Below are positions 22,740 through 32,100 of a DNA stretch of 54,138 bases, in pieces. The first letter of the stretch is position 1. Each line of letters starts with the position of its first letter. The stretch covers positions 1-54,138 of the forward strand of contig JAXGMN010000071.1 in assembly GCA_040768665.1 (NCBI GenBank), written 5' to 3'. Origin of the DNA: JABWBD01 sp040768665 (GTDB lineage Bacteria; Planctomycetota; Planctomycetia; Pirellulales; Thermoguttaceae). Under the pieces are notes generated by a model, which saw only the letters and a program-made list of their open reading frames with translations, was not told where the DNA came from and ran no database searches. Position numbers and translations under genes: made by a program.

Positions 22740-24425
22740 TTAGCGCATCGGAGTCCGATCGGAAGAACGACTTGCGTTGGACGGCGGACTGGAAATCACT
22801 CGTAAGTCGACGCGGAAGAGCTCGCCATCGCGAACCGCGACCGTCCGGAACACTTCCTCCCCGCCCAGTCGCCAGGCACCGCCGCGAGCGAACAAGTTGT
22901 AGTCGTTGCCAAATCTGCCGGCGACAACGACCGTTACGCGGTTGCCGAACCCGGCAAGGCAGGCGATAGCACCGCCATCCGCCACAAATCGCACCGTTTC
23001 CTCGCCGATCAGATCGTAGCTTCCCCGTTCGGAGCCATCGACCACGAGGCGCCACTTTCCATCGCGAAGTGCCCCATAGGCCAGGCGTCCGCCATCCGGG
23101 CTAAACACCGGGGTGCTCTCGAGAATCGCTTCATACAGCGGGTCTTCCCGACCGTCGACGACCACCCGCCCCCGATCGCCACGCACGGCAACATAGGCCA
23201 GCCTGCGGCCATCGGGACTGAATACGAGCGACTCCGGCCCGAAACCATCGTATGGTGCCAGCTCGGTGCCGTCCACGACAACCCGCCAGTGCTCGCCGTC
23301 TTTTGCCCAGTAGGCCGTCCGGCTGCCGTTAGGACTGAACACAAAGTCGCCAATGGCGTCGTGCGTTCGCCATTCGGCGCCATCGACGATCAGTAGTCGC
23401 TTTCCTGCTCGCTCGGCCTCGTAGCAGATTTCGCTTTCCATCCCGGGTGAACACCGGATATCCCGTCCACGGGTGACTCGCCCGACAGAGCCGTCGACCA
23501 CAAGGTCCCACTGACTTCCCGCGACGAGCGGCATACGCCAGGCGGGTTCCGTCGGGGCTGAACACAAGATCGTCGGCTCGCACCTCGTCGCATGGCTCGT
23601 CTTCGGCCCCGTCGACCACCACGAACCACTTGCCGTCGCGTTTGGCCGCGTACGCCAGTCGCTTGCCGTCCGGGCTGAATCGAACCGCCTTGGCCAAAGC
23701 ATCGTCGTACCAGGTTTCTTTACCATCAACGACCACGGCCGCCGACCGTTGCGAAAGCCAACGTAGGCCACATGGCTGCTGTCGGGGCTGAACTTCGGAG
23801 AACCATCGCCGACCGTCTCGAACGCCGAACTCTCGCGGCCATCGACAATTACCCGCCAGCGGTCACCGCGGCGCGCCGTGTAGGCCAGGCGTTTCCCGTC
23901 GGGACTGAACACCGGCTGGCCGACGGCAATCTCATCGTACTTCGGTCCTTCCGCATCATTAAGCGCGATCCACCATTGGCCGCCGCGCCGCACCGCGAAC
24001 GCCACACTCGTCCCGTCCGCGTTGGCCGTACACGATGACCAGACAATTCCCTCCGGCGCCTTGCCCAACGAGGTTTCCTGCGTATCGACTCGAACGGCTG
24101 CCATTGCACTGGCTTGCGGAGCCGTCATCGGTCCGGGCACGCGGACCAGCAATCTCCGTTCGATCCAGCCGCTGATTGGCGCCCCGCGTTCCGTTGCCGT
24201 GACCCCGACCCAGTCGCCCTCGACATTCTCGACCGTGAGGACGCTTCCCGATGAAACGACCATTCGCGTATCGCTGCCGGCCATAAGCGGCGCCGACTGC
24301 GTCGTACGGACCTGGTCCCCCGGCCGAACCGGCTCTGGCTGAGCTGCACCCGCAAAGTGCGCCAGGTAGAGCAGGACGGCAGTCGTCACGACCACAACCG
24401 TCCGATTCATCAGCCTGCAACTCAT
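22740..24425 (-). CDS. Exported TolB/WD40-type beta-propeller protein with internal frame changes
   Basis: The start at 24425 follows GGGAAG; the signal peptide is NRTVVVVTTAVLLYLAHFAG. An SH3-like domain follows (residues about 30-95, ending SGWIERRLL), then repeats of the pattern FSPDGKRLAYxARRGDxWRV-VVDG, about every 42 residues, as in TolB/PD40-type propellers. Between about 23,450 and 23,740 the main frame loses the pattern (RPWSLMVKKPGTTM). The shifted frame continues it (VRFSPDGKRLAYAAKRDGKW, FVVVDGAEDEPCDEV). Two more changes are needed near 23,420-23,500. The indels cancel, so the frame stays open, but a stretch of wrong residues would result. Function: exported propeller, partner unknown. 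The neighbouring TPR protein shares the SH3-like start. Confidence 0.65.
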   Translation of the reverse strand: MSCRLMNRTVVVVTTAVLLYLAHFAGAAQPEPVRPGDQVRTTQSAPLMAGSDTRMVVSSGSVLTVENVEGDWVGVTATERGAPISGWIERRLLVRVPGPMTAPQASAMAAVRVDTQETSLGKAPEGIVWSSCTANADGTSVAFAVRRGGQWWIALNDAEGPKYDEIAVGQPVFSPDGKRLAYTARRGDRWRVIVDGRESSAFETVGDGSPKFSPDSSHVAYVGFRNGRRPWSLMVKKPGTTMLWPRRFDSARTASDWRTRPNATASGSWWSTGPKTSHATRCEPTILCSAPTEPAWRMPLVAGSQWDLVVDGSVGRVTRGRDIRCSPGMESEICYEAERAGKRLLIVDGAEWRTHDAIGDFVFSPNGSRTAYWAKDGEHWRVVVDGTELAPYDGFGPESLVFSPDGRRLAYVAVRGDRGRVVVDGREDPLYEAILESTPVFSPDGGRLAYGALRDGKWRLVVDGSERGSYDLIGEETVRFVADGGAIACLAGFGNRVTVVVAGRFGNDYNLFARGGAWRLGGEEVFRTVAVRDGELFRVDLRVISSPPSNASRSSDRTPMR

Positions 24426-24778
24426 CAGCTTCCCATGATCGCACCCAAGGAAATTGAGGGTGGCGACGTCGGCGAGCAATGCCCAACCGATCGGCTAGTA
24501 TAGTCGCTTTCCGGTCAAGTTGCACCATGCCCGTGCAGCAATGCCGTCGTGAAAGGCCGTTGCCGGAAACTTGACCGTGGCGGCCGGCTGGTATAGCTTT
24601 CGCCATCGACATCTACCGCTGTTTTCCCCTCGAGAGAGCCCGCTGAAAAAAGGGGACTGGCTCTTGCAACCGGTGGTCGATGACTTGGCGGCGGGCACAA
24701 GATGTTGCGGTCCCTGTCCCCTTGCCACAGGGGTCTGAGAGATCGTCGCACGGCGCTTCATTCACGAAGGCAACCGCG
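24426..24778. other. Spacer with palindromic repeat copy B
   Basis: No gene is seen besides the repeat at 24645-24723, listed separately. Confidence 0.4.
24645..24723. repeat. GGGGACTGG palindromic repeat, copy B
   Basis: AAAAAAGGGGACTGGCTC opens and GTTGCGGTCCCTGTCCCC closes the element. Both ends match copies A and C; the centre differs. Confidence 0.6.
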
Positions 24779-25931
24779 ATGAAATCGCTCTACAAGGCAC
24801 GCAACCTGGCCGCAGCGGGGCTGATTCTCTGCCCGCATTGGATTTCCAGACCTCGTACCGTTTCCAGGAAGGAGCCTTCGGAAAGGCCGATCTCGCGCAT
24901 ATCAACGATGTGCCATTTCTGATCGTGACGGGGCGACCCGAGGAGATGGGGCGTCGGGCAGCCGTACTCACCGCAACGGCGACAAAACGCCTTCTCTCGA
25001 CTTCCCCCGAGCGTTGGTGGTCCTGATGGGACGAGCCCGCCGGTGGGCCGATTCCAGGCGATGGCCAGGGGCCATGCTCGACCAGTTTCCCGCGGAGCAC
25101 CGACGCGAACTTCAGACTTTCTCAGAGGCAAGCGGTCTCGGCCAGGACAAGCTTCTGGGCATGAATACCATGCTGGATGTCTACGGAGGGTTTGGTTGCT
25201 CCTCGCTGATTGTCGAGCCCAGTCGAAGCGCGACGGGGTCAGCGATATTCGGAAGAAATCTGGATATTTTCTCACTCGGTATACTCCATCGGTATGGTCT
25301 CGTTGTCGTCTATCGCTCGGATGACAAACTCGCGTTCGTCTCGGTTGGATTTCCGGGCGTTTTCGGCGCGTTTTCCGGGATCAATGAACGGGGCTTGGCG
25401 TTGGCCCTGCACGGCGTCTTTTGGTCCGATGACGGCTCGCGTGCGTTTGACCCGCGGGGCGTCCCCTGCACCATGGTTCTCAGACGCGTCTTGGAGACTT
25501 GTTCCACGGTCCGAGAGGCCGAACAATTGCTGCAACGGAGCCGACACACGACCGCGCTAAGCGTCGTACTGTGCGATCCTTCCGAAGGGGCCGTCGCGGA
25601 GGTGGGGCCCGACGGGACTGCAATGCGCCGCTCCGTGAACGGGATTTGCGCCTGCACGAATCATTTTCGTGCCAACCGAGATCTTCCTGTTGAAGTCTGC
25701 CCTCGCTACGCGAGACTGCTGCGAAACACCGAAGCGAACCCCTTGCCCGTCGAAACGGTAGCAACGAAGCTTCACGAAGTGAATCAGGGGCTTCAAACCG
25801 TGCAGACGATGGTGTTTGAGCCGGGCGAAATGCGGCTCCGCGTGGCCATCGGCTCCTGCCCATCGTCCGCGCAACCTCTGAAGCCTGTGGAGCTAAATCC
25901 TCTATTGAGGGGGAGATCGTTGGGCTGCTGA
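24779..25931 (+). pseudogene. C45-type acyltransferase/hydrolase, 5' end frameshifted
   Basis: The ATG at 24779 follows GAAGG, but its frame ends after 47 codons. Another frame carries AHINDVPFLIVTGRPEEMGR, the usual N-terminal element of the C45 (acyl-CoA:6-aminopenicillanate acyltransferase-like) family. A third frame, open from about 25000 to 25931, holds the rest. There GFGCSSLIV contains the Cys that becomes the N-terminal nucleophile after autocleavage, followed by TGSAIFGRNLD, GFPGVFGAFSGINERGLALA and CACTNHFRA, all characteristic positions of this family. Members cleave or form amide bonds of acyl-peptides. Only two indels separate it from an intact gene. Its proximity to the lipopeptide genes is notable but not evidence of a link. 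Confidence 0.6.
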
Positions 25932-26139
25932 CGCGGCATTGCGTGACCAGTCCACGTGGACGCGGCAGACATTTTTCAGCCTACGTAAGATACGGGTTGA
26001 CAACAGCTTGGGAAGCAAACGCTGGTTTCGCTATTGAGGTTGACTTGACAAGATACGAAAGCATCCGTTTAACTAACCATCCGGCGGCCATTGCGAGGTG
26101 TGCGGTGGCTGGGCTGTCTGGCGATAGGAGAAGGACGCC
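25932..26139. other. Spacer with promoter
   Basis: Contains the promoter at 26045-26073 and a second TTGACA at about 25998; nothing else seen. Confidence 0.4.
26045..26073 (+). promoter_or_regulatory. Promoter of the TPR gene
   Basis: TTGACA (26045-26050) is a perfect -35 box. A 17-base spacer and TTTAAC (26068-26073) follow. The ATG of the TPR gene is 67 bases downstream. Confidence 0.5.
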
Positions 26140-27384
26140 ATGCGAATGGGTAGGTGTTGCGGAACTCTAGTTTGTTGCCTGCCGTTCTTGCTTCCCCTTC
26201 CTGCGGTGCATGCGAATACTCCGCTTAAATCAGGGGATGTGGTCGTCGCGCTCAGGCAGTCGCCTCTGCGGATCAATGACACGAGTGTGCACTTTGTGCG
26301 GCGGGGTACGATTCTCGGCGTCGAATCGGTGAACGAGCAGTGGCTTTGGGTCACTCAGGGCAAGTCCGGTTGGATCCTCCAGGCCGACGTGATCCCGCGT
26401 GAAAACGCGGTAGTCTACTTCTCGCAGGAGATCGCAAAACGCCCCACCAATGCTGATTCGCTCCGCTGTCGCGGCAAAGCCTATCTTTCATTCGGCGATG
26501 CTCACAAGGCGCTCGCCGACTTCAACCGCGCATTGGTTCTGGCCCCTTCGTGCCTCCTTTACGCAGATCGGGGACTCGCATGGTCGCTCGCAGGGGAGTA
26601 CGACAAAGCCATTGCCGATTTTTCCGAGGCCATCCGAACTCACCCCTCGCAACATCTGACCGACGACGAACTTGCGGTCATTTATTGTCTGCGAGGTCTC
26701 GCCGGTGCCGGGAAGGGTGACATGGCTCGGGCGGTGGCCGATTTCAATGAGGCCATCCGGCTTTCCCCTGACCTTGCCTTCGCTTTCAACCAACGCGGTA
26801 AGGCATGGCTGGCAGATGGCAATAGCACAATGAGAGGGGTGGCGGACTTCAACGAGGCGATCCGGCTGAATCCCATTTTCGACAGCGCGTATAACAACCG
26901 TGGGCTTGCGTGGGCGAGTATGGGGGAAATGGATAAGGCGATCGCGGACTTCCGTGCGGCGATGGATTTGGATCCGGGCTCCACATTTTCCCGCAACACG
27001 CGAAGTCGGTTGCTGGCCGAAACGACCGCCGGGGCAAAACAGTATAGCCATGATGCTCTTCGGATGCTCGACCCCCTAGATTCGCCCGGGAACAACCTCT
27101 CGCTGTTGCTGTCCACTTGCCCGGACCAGCGGTTCCGAGAGGGAGCCGAAGGGCTACGGGTGGCCCAGCGCCTCTGCGAACTGGATGGGTATCGCTTTCC
27201 ACCCTTCCTCAGCACCCTGGCGGCGGCCTGCGCCGAGACAGGGGACTTCGCGGGTGCCGTCAAGTGGCAGTCGAAGGCGTTAGAGCTTGCCACGACGGCG
27301 ACGCAGAAGGAACAGGAGGACCATCAGGCTCGACTTGCCCTGTATCAGTCCGGCAAACCGTACCGCCAGAAGGCAAGGCAGTAA
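26140..27384 (+). CDS. Exported SH3-like/TPR protein, 414 aa
   Basis: AGGAGAAGGA precedes the ATG. A signal peptide with several Cys (CCGTLVCCLPFLLPLPAVHA) is followed by an SH3-like domain (residues 30-85; SPLRINDTSVHFVRRGTIL, then SGWILQADVI) that is alignable by eye with the one in the gene at 22740-24425. From residue 100 there are four to five TPR units (ADSLRCRGKAYLSFGDAHKA, LYADRGLAWSLAGEYDKAIA, FAFNQRGKAWLADG, AYNNRGLAWASMGEMDKAIA). The last 130 residues contain another helical region on cell-surface-type repeats (LAAACAETGDFAGAVKWQSK). Likely a periplasmic scaffold. It is followed after four bases by the next gene, so they form an operon. Confidence 0.75.
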   Translation: MRMGRCCGTLVCCLPFLLPLPAVHANTPLKSGDVVVALRQSPLRINDTSVHFVRRGTILGVESVNEQWLWVTQGKSGWILQADVIPRENAVVYFSQEIAKRPTNADSLRCRGKAYLSFGDAHKALADFNRALVLAPSCLLYADRGLAWSLAGEYDKAIADFSEAIRTHPSQHLTDDELAVIYCLRGLAGAGKGDMARAVADFNEAIRLSPDLAFAFNQRGKAWLADGNSTMRGVADFNEAIRLNPIFDSAYNNRGLAWASMGEMDKAIADFRAAMDLDPGSTFSRNTRSRLLAETTAGAKQYSHDALRMLDPLDSPGNNLSLLLSTCPDQRFREGAEGLRVAQRLCELDGYRFPPFLSTLAAACAETGDFAGAVKWQSKALELATTATQKEQEDHQARLALYQSGKPYRQKARQ

Positions 27385-27388
27385 GCCC

Positions 27389-28096
27389 ATGAACAGATTG
27401 CGTTACACCACCGCGTTTTGCGTTTTTTTTCTTCTTAGCAGCACCTTCGCAGTGGCCCCGGCCGCTTCCTCCCCCCAGCATCCACGTGAGCCCATGGAAT
27501 TTCCCTTAGACCAAGGCAGTTGTTGGGAGTACGACGTCGAACTGGTGCAGGGCAGCGGCCCTCCCAAGACGTTTAAAGCAACGAAGACCGTTCGTGGCGA
27601 GAAAGAAGTGGGAGGTAGACGCTACGTCAGGCTGGTCACTGACACGACCGGCGGAGGCATGCGGATTCCTGATCAACTATATCGAGTTTGCGAACAAGGA
27701 GTCTGCGCTGCGGTACAAGGCGCCGAAGGTAAAGAACTCCTGGTTCTACCGGCCAATCCGCGGCACGGGCAGTCGTGGCGAGGAGAAGCCGAGCCCGCAA
27801 TCATCGAGCTATCGGCAGAGACAACTCTTGGAGAAACATTTGCCTACGAAGGTTCCCATTTCCCCGGTTGCGTCCGCGTTTCGCTCTCGATGACGGTTGT
27901 GGAGCGGAGTTTTTTTGGCGGGGAAAAGAAGGTCCCGGTGCGTTTCATTCGTTGGTTTGCGCCGGGAACGGGAATGGTGCGAGAACTCAGGATTGCCGGA
28001 GAGGAAGGAGCCCCCGGCTATCTCAGAACGGATTCAAAACTCACTAAGTACCGCAGCGGACGCTCCACAGCGGACCACGAAAAGGTTCAACACTGA
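27389..28096 (+). CDS. Exported hypothetical protein, 235 aa
   Basis: The ATG at 27389 is five bases past the TPR stop. The signal peptide is YTTAFCVFFLLSSTFAVA. The mature part is beta-rich, beginning FPLDQGSCWEYDVELVQG. It contains VGGRRYVRLVTDT, LPANPRHGQSWRGE and GCVRVSLSMTVVE, and ends with FAPGTGMVRELRI. The order of these segments (a start motif PLxxGxxWxY and an ending W(F/Y)APGVGMVRE) resembles exported lipoprotein-like domains whose function is unknown. Probably co-expressed with the TPR protein. Confidence 0.65.
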   Translation: MNRLRYTTAFCVFFLLSSTFAVAPAASSPQHPREPMEFPLDQGSCWEYDVELVQGSGPPKTFKATKTVRGEKEVGGRRYVRLVTDTTGGGMRIPDQLYRVCEQGVCAAVQGAEGKELLVLPANPRHGQSWRGEAEPAIIELSAETTLGETFAYEGSHFPGCVRVSLSMTVVERSFFGGEKKVPVRFIRWFAPGTGMVRELRIAGEEGAPGYLRTDSKLTKYRSGRSTADHEKVQH

Positions 28097-28295
28097 GCGC
28101 CCTTGGGGAGCATTTTCAAGACGCAGTCGTAAGGGCGGCCAGATGAAAAAGGGGGCAGGCACCACAAGCAATAATGGACGAATGGGATCGAAGATACAAG
28201 GTCTTGCGGAGCCAGTCCCCGTTTTCATCGCACCAACCGTAAGGATTTATTCGCGTGGTTTTTGCAGTCCAGCAGTAATCGTTTAGAGGGATCCC
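28097..28295. other. Spacer with palindromic repeat copy C
   Basis: Holds the repeat at 28142-28230; otherwise nothing seen. Confidence 0.4.
28142..28230. repeat. GGGGACTGG palindromic repeat, copy C (reversed)
   Basis: Read on the minus strand it begins GATGAAAACGGGGACTGGCT and ends GGTGCCTGCCCCCTTTTTC. It matches copies A and B at both ends. Confidence 0.6.
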
Positions 28296-28520
28296 ATGTC
28301 AGAAGACTATCCCGATTGGCAGGATGGGCAAGTAAAAGTCGTCAAGAACTCGGAAAATATCTGCTCGATTTGGCCCGCCAGCCGAACAAACGCCCTCGGA
28401 TGGGAGGACGTGGGCATGTCCGGCACGAAAGAGGAATGCCTTGCATTCGTCAAAGAGAACTGCGACGGCAACTGCCGTCTGCGGAGCGAGGCCGCAGCAC
28501 CCTCGAAAGCTACAGGATAG
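28296..28520 (+). CDS. Divergent MbtH-like protein, 74 aa
   Basis: GAGGGA precedes the ATG. Residues 5-65 follow the MbtH pattern: a short acidic start, V-V-x-N-S-E-N-x-x-S-I-W-P-A-S, then GWEDVGMSGTKEECLAFVKE. In MbtH proteins these parts (N-x-E-x-x-(S/Q)-x-W-P, GW, K/R-x-x-C-L-x-(Y/F)-(I/V)) form the beta-sheet and helix that bind adenylation domains of NRPS. The usual C-terminal W-x-D-(M/L)-R-P-x-S-L is replaced by ENCDGNCRLRSE, so one contact Trp is Cys. It lies upstream of the PKS/NRPS genes and on the same strand, and may serve the NRPS adenylation domains. Confidence 0.7.
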   Translation: MSEDYPDWQDGQVKVVKNSENICSIWPASRTNALGWEDVGMSGTKEECLAFVKENCDGNCRLRSEAAAPSKATG

Positions 28521-29178
28521 CCGGCTGAACTGGCTGAATCTTCGGTCGAGGCATGACATTGGCGCCAGTTCCCGGACATGCTCGTCCAGCGCGGACAATG
28601 CTCGTCGAGCATGTTTTCGCTGGTCGCCTCATGTTCTGGCTAAGCAATGCGGCAGTCCCGGATAGTCTTGCTCAAGGCGGTGATGCTCTCGGCTGAAGTG
28701 CCACTTTTCAGTCTCTATGCACAACCGTTCAGAATGCGTTGGCTGACCGGAACCAGTTTCTTCAAACTGCAGTTCTAGAGGAAGTTTGGATAGTTTGCGG
28801 CGTTTGCGATACATGCGATAGAGGCGTCGAACATGATAGATACGTTAAACTAGGATGATCTGAGGGGGCGGCTGGTAGTTTTGTCGCAGTACCTATCACG
28901 CATCGTGTGTGTAGGGAATTTCCTGGGAGATCAAGACGAATGTCTGGAATACGAAGACTGAGAGAGAAAATGTGAATCGGGGGGCTGGACAAAATTGGAC
29001 GTTTGGCGTAGTCTACCCCGTGCGAGTCGAGTGCTGTCATTGATAGCACCGCTTGCGGCCGTGTGACGCGGCTGGCCAGTAACTGTTTTCGACGGGAGTC
29101 CGGCCGTGCCTAAGCCAGACGGTCTGATCCTGCAAGCGCAGCTCATGATGTGGCAACAGGAAGGTGCGAGGACGGAAC
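28521..29178. other. Leader region of the PKS/NRPS genes
   Basis: No protein is recognised. CATGCTCG (28578-28585) and CGAGCATG (28606-28613) form a hairpin followed by TTTTCG, which may end the MbtH transcript. GTGCTGTCATTGATAGCAC (29031-29049) is an imperfect palindrome and could be an operator. No clear -35/-10 pair was found. Confidence 0.4.
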
Positions 29179-32100
29179 GTGAACGCTTGCATCGCTATCA
29201 ACCAGGAAAACTTCGCAAGCTTCGTCGAGCTGCTGGGGAAACGAGCCAGCCAGCATCCAGCAAAACCGGCGTTAGGTTATCTACGTGACGGCCAGACGGA
29301 CGAGGTTTGGCGGACGTTCGGGCAGCTTGACAGCAAGGCCCGTGCGGTCGCAGCCGAGCTTCAGCGTTCCGGGCACGCCGGCCGCGCCGCTTTACTGATG
29401 TATGGTCCGGGGCTGGAATTCGTCGCCGCTCTGCTGGGATGTCTTTATGCTGGCGTGGTGGCTGTACCGGTCTGTCTGCCACGTCCACGGCGTTCATTTG
29501 AACGGCTCGAAGGAATCGCGTCGGACTGTGGAGCGGAGCTCGTTCTGACATCACGATCGCTACTGCCGTCGCTCCGCGAACGAGCCATCGCGCATCGCTG
29601 TCTCGATCGAGCCCGTTGGAGCACCACCGATGATGTGGAGCCCGATGCCGCCGCCGACTGGAATCCGTTTTACCCCGATGCCAACGCCACGGCATGTATC
29701 CAGTACACGTCCGGGTCGGCCGCGGAACCGAAAGGAGTCATCCTCACGCATGGCAATCTCCTGTTCAATTCGCAACTGATCCACGAGGCGTTCGGGCACG
29801 GTCCCGATTCAGTCGGGCTGATATGGCTTCCGCACTACCACGACATGGGGCTGATTGGCGGTATTCTCCAGCCGTTGTTTGGAGCGTTCCCGACCGTGCT
29901 GATGTCGCCGCTGCACGTGGTTCAGCAGCCTCTTCGTTGGCTGGAGGCTGTTTCGCGTTTCCGTGCAACGACCAGTGGCGGACCGAACTTCGTCTATGAG
30001 CTCTGCGTTCAGCGGATCGAGCACGAGCAGTGTCAAGGCCTGGATCTCTCGTCCTGGCAGATCGCGTTCAACGGTGCGGAGCCGATCCGTTCGGAGACCC
30101 TGGAACGATTCGCGGACAAATTCGCGCGGTATGGATTCCGTCTGGAAGCTTTTTTCCCGTGCTACGGCCTGGCCGAGGCGACGCTTTTCGTGTCCGGCGG
30201 CCCGAGGTCGGTAAGCCCCTCCGTGGAGAGACTGCGCAAGACAGCCCTGGAAAGCCACCAGGTCAGCGGCGCGAATGGAGACACGGAGGATGTCGTTCGC
30301 GTCGTCGGATGCGGCAGCCCCCCCTTGACACAGCGCGTGGCCATAGTGGACCCCAATTCGCTGTCGCCTTGCCCGGAAGACCGGGTGGGCGAGATTTGGG
30401 TATCGGGCCCCAGCGTCGCGAGTGGATATTGGAATCGCCCAAGAGAAACCACGGAGACCTTTCGGGCCCATATTGCCAACAACGGCGACGAGCGCTACCT
30501 CCGCACGGGCGATCTCGGGTTCCTCAAAGGCGACCAGCTTTTCGTCACCGGGCGGCTCAAAGACCTGTTGATTATCGACGGGCGAAATTGCTATCCCCAG
30601 GATATCGAGTTGACAGTCGAGAAATGCCATCCATCGCTCCGATTCCATTGTGGCGCGGCGTTTCTGACCGGCGATTTCGACCGAGAACTGGTGGTCGTTC
30701 AAGAGGTCGAGCGCAATGGTCGCGGCGTGGACGTGGATGCGGTGTTTTCCTCAATTCGTCGAGCGGTTTCCGAGGAACATGAAGTTTCCATCGAGTCGAT
30801 CGTGCTCGTGAAGACGGGCGGTGTTCCCAAGACTTCCAGCGGAAAGATACGCCGGCGCCGCTGCCGTGAGCTGTATTTGCGAGGAGAACTCCCCGTCGTC
30901 GCCTGCTGGCAGCATGCAGACGCGGTCCCGAGACTATCCGGCGGCTGTGCCGAGTGCGATGCGGAGTGCCCTGAATCCGTAGCATCCGGCGTCGATTGCC
31001 GTGTGGAGCGAGCGGGATTGGAAGATGCTGAAGCGGTTCAAGCATGGTTGGTCGACAGAATTGCGCGACGCATCCAATGCGAGCCCTGCCGGATCGACAT
31101 CCGGCAACCATTTGCCTGGTACGGGCTTCAGTCCCGCGATGCGCTGGAACTCTCCGGAGAACTCGAAAACCGTCTCGGCCGTCGGCTTTCGCCGACCTTG
31201 CTCTATGATTGTCCGACGATCGAATCGCTGGCCCGGCATGTCGCCGCAGGATCGGCTCCTTTGCATGCCGCTGCCCCGGCAATGTTGCCGACGACAACAA
31301 GGCTCCCGGAACCGATCGCCATCGTTGGGATTGGGTGCCGTTTTCCCGGTGCAGCGGGACCTGCCGAGTTCTGGAGACTGCTTCTTGAGGGTAAGGATGC
31401 GATCCGGGAGGTGCCGCCGGATCGCTGGGATGCGGTCGCGGCCGACGCGACCCTTGCAGACCTGCCCGGCGGCAATGGCCGGACCTCGGTTCGATGGGGC
31501 GGGTGGCTCGACGGAATCGACCGGTTCGATGCGGCCTTTTTTGGAATCTCTCCGCGAGAAGCCGCCTGTATCGATCCGCAGCAGCGCCTTCTGATGGAGG
31601 TGGCTTGGGAAGCGTTGGAAGACGCGGGCATTCCCGCAGAGCGATTCCGAGGATCCGATGCAGGTGTGTTCATCGGCGTCAGCACGAACGACTATCGGCA
31701 GGTGTTTCTCGAGCGAACTGGGGAAGTGGATCCGTACTGGTGTACCGGCAACGCCGGAAGTATCGTGGCGAACCGGCTCTCCTACTTCCTCGACCTCCAG
31801 GGACCTAGCATCGCGGTCGATACCGCGTGCTCCTCGTCTTTGGTGGCGATACATCTCGCGCTCGGCAGTCTGCGGAGCGGCGAGTGCAATCTGGCTTTGG
31901 TTGGCGGGGTGAATGCCATCCTGTCGCCGGATGTTTCTTTCGGCTTTGCCAAAGGGGGCGGTCTTGCGTCGGATGGACGCTGCAAGGCGTTCGATGCGCG
32001 CGCGGATGGCATTGTTCGCAGCGACGGCGTGGGAATCGTCGTTCTCAAGCGGCTTTCGGTTGCGGTTGCGGATGGCGACTTCATTTACGCGGTAATTCGT

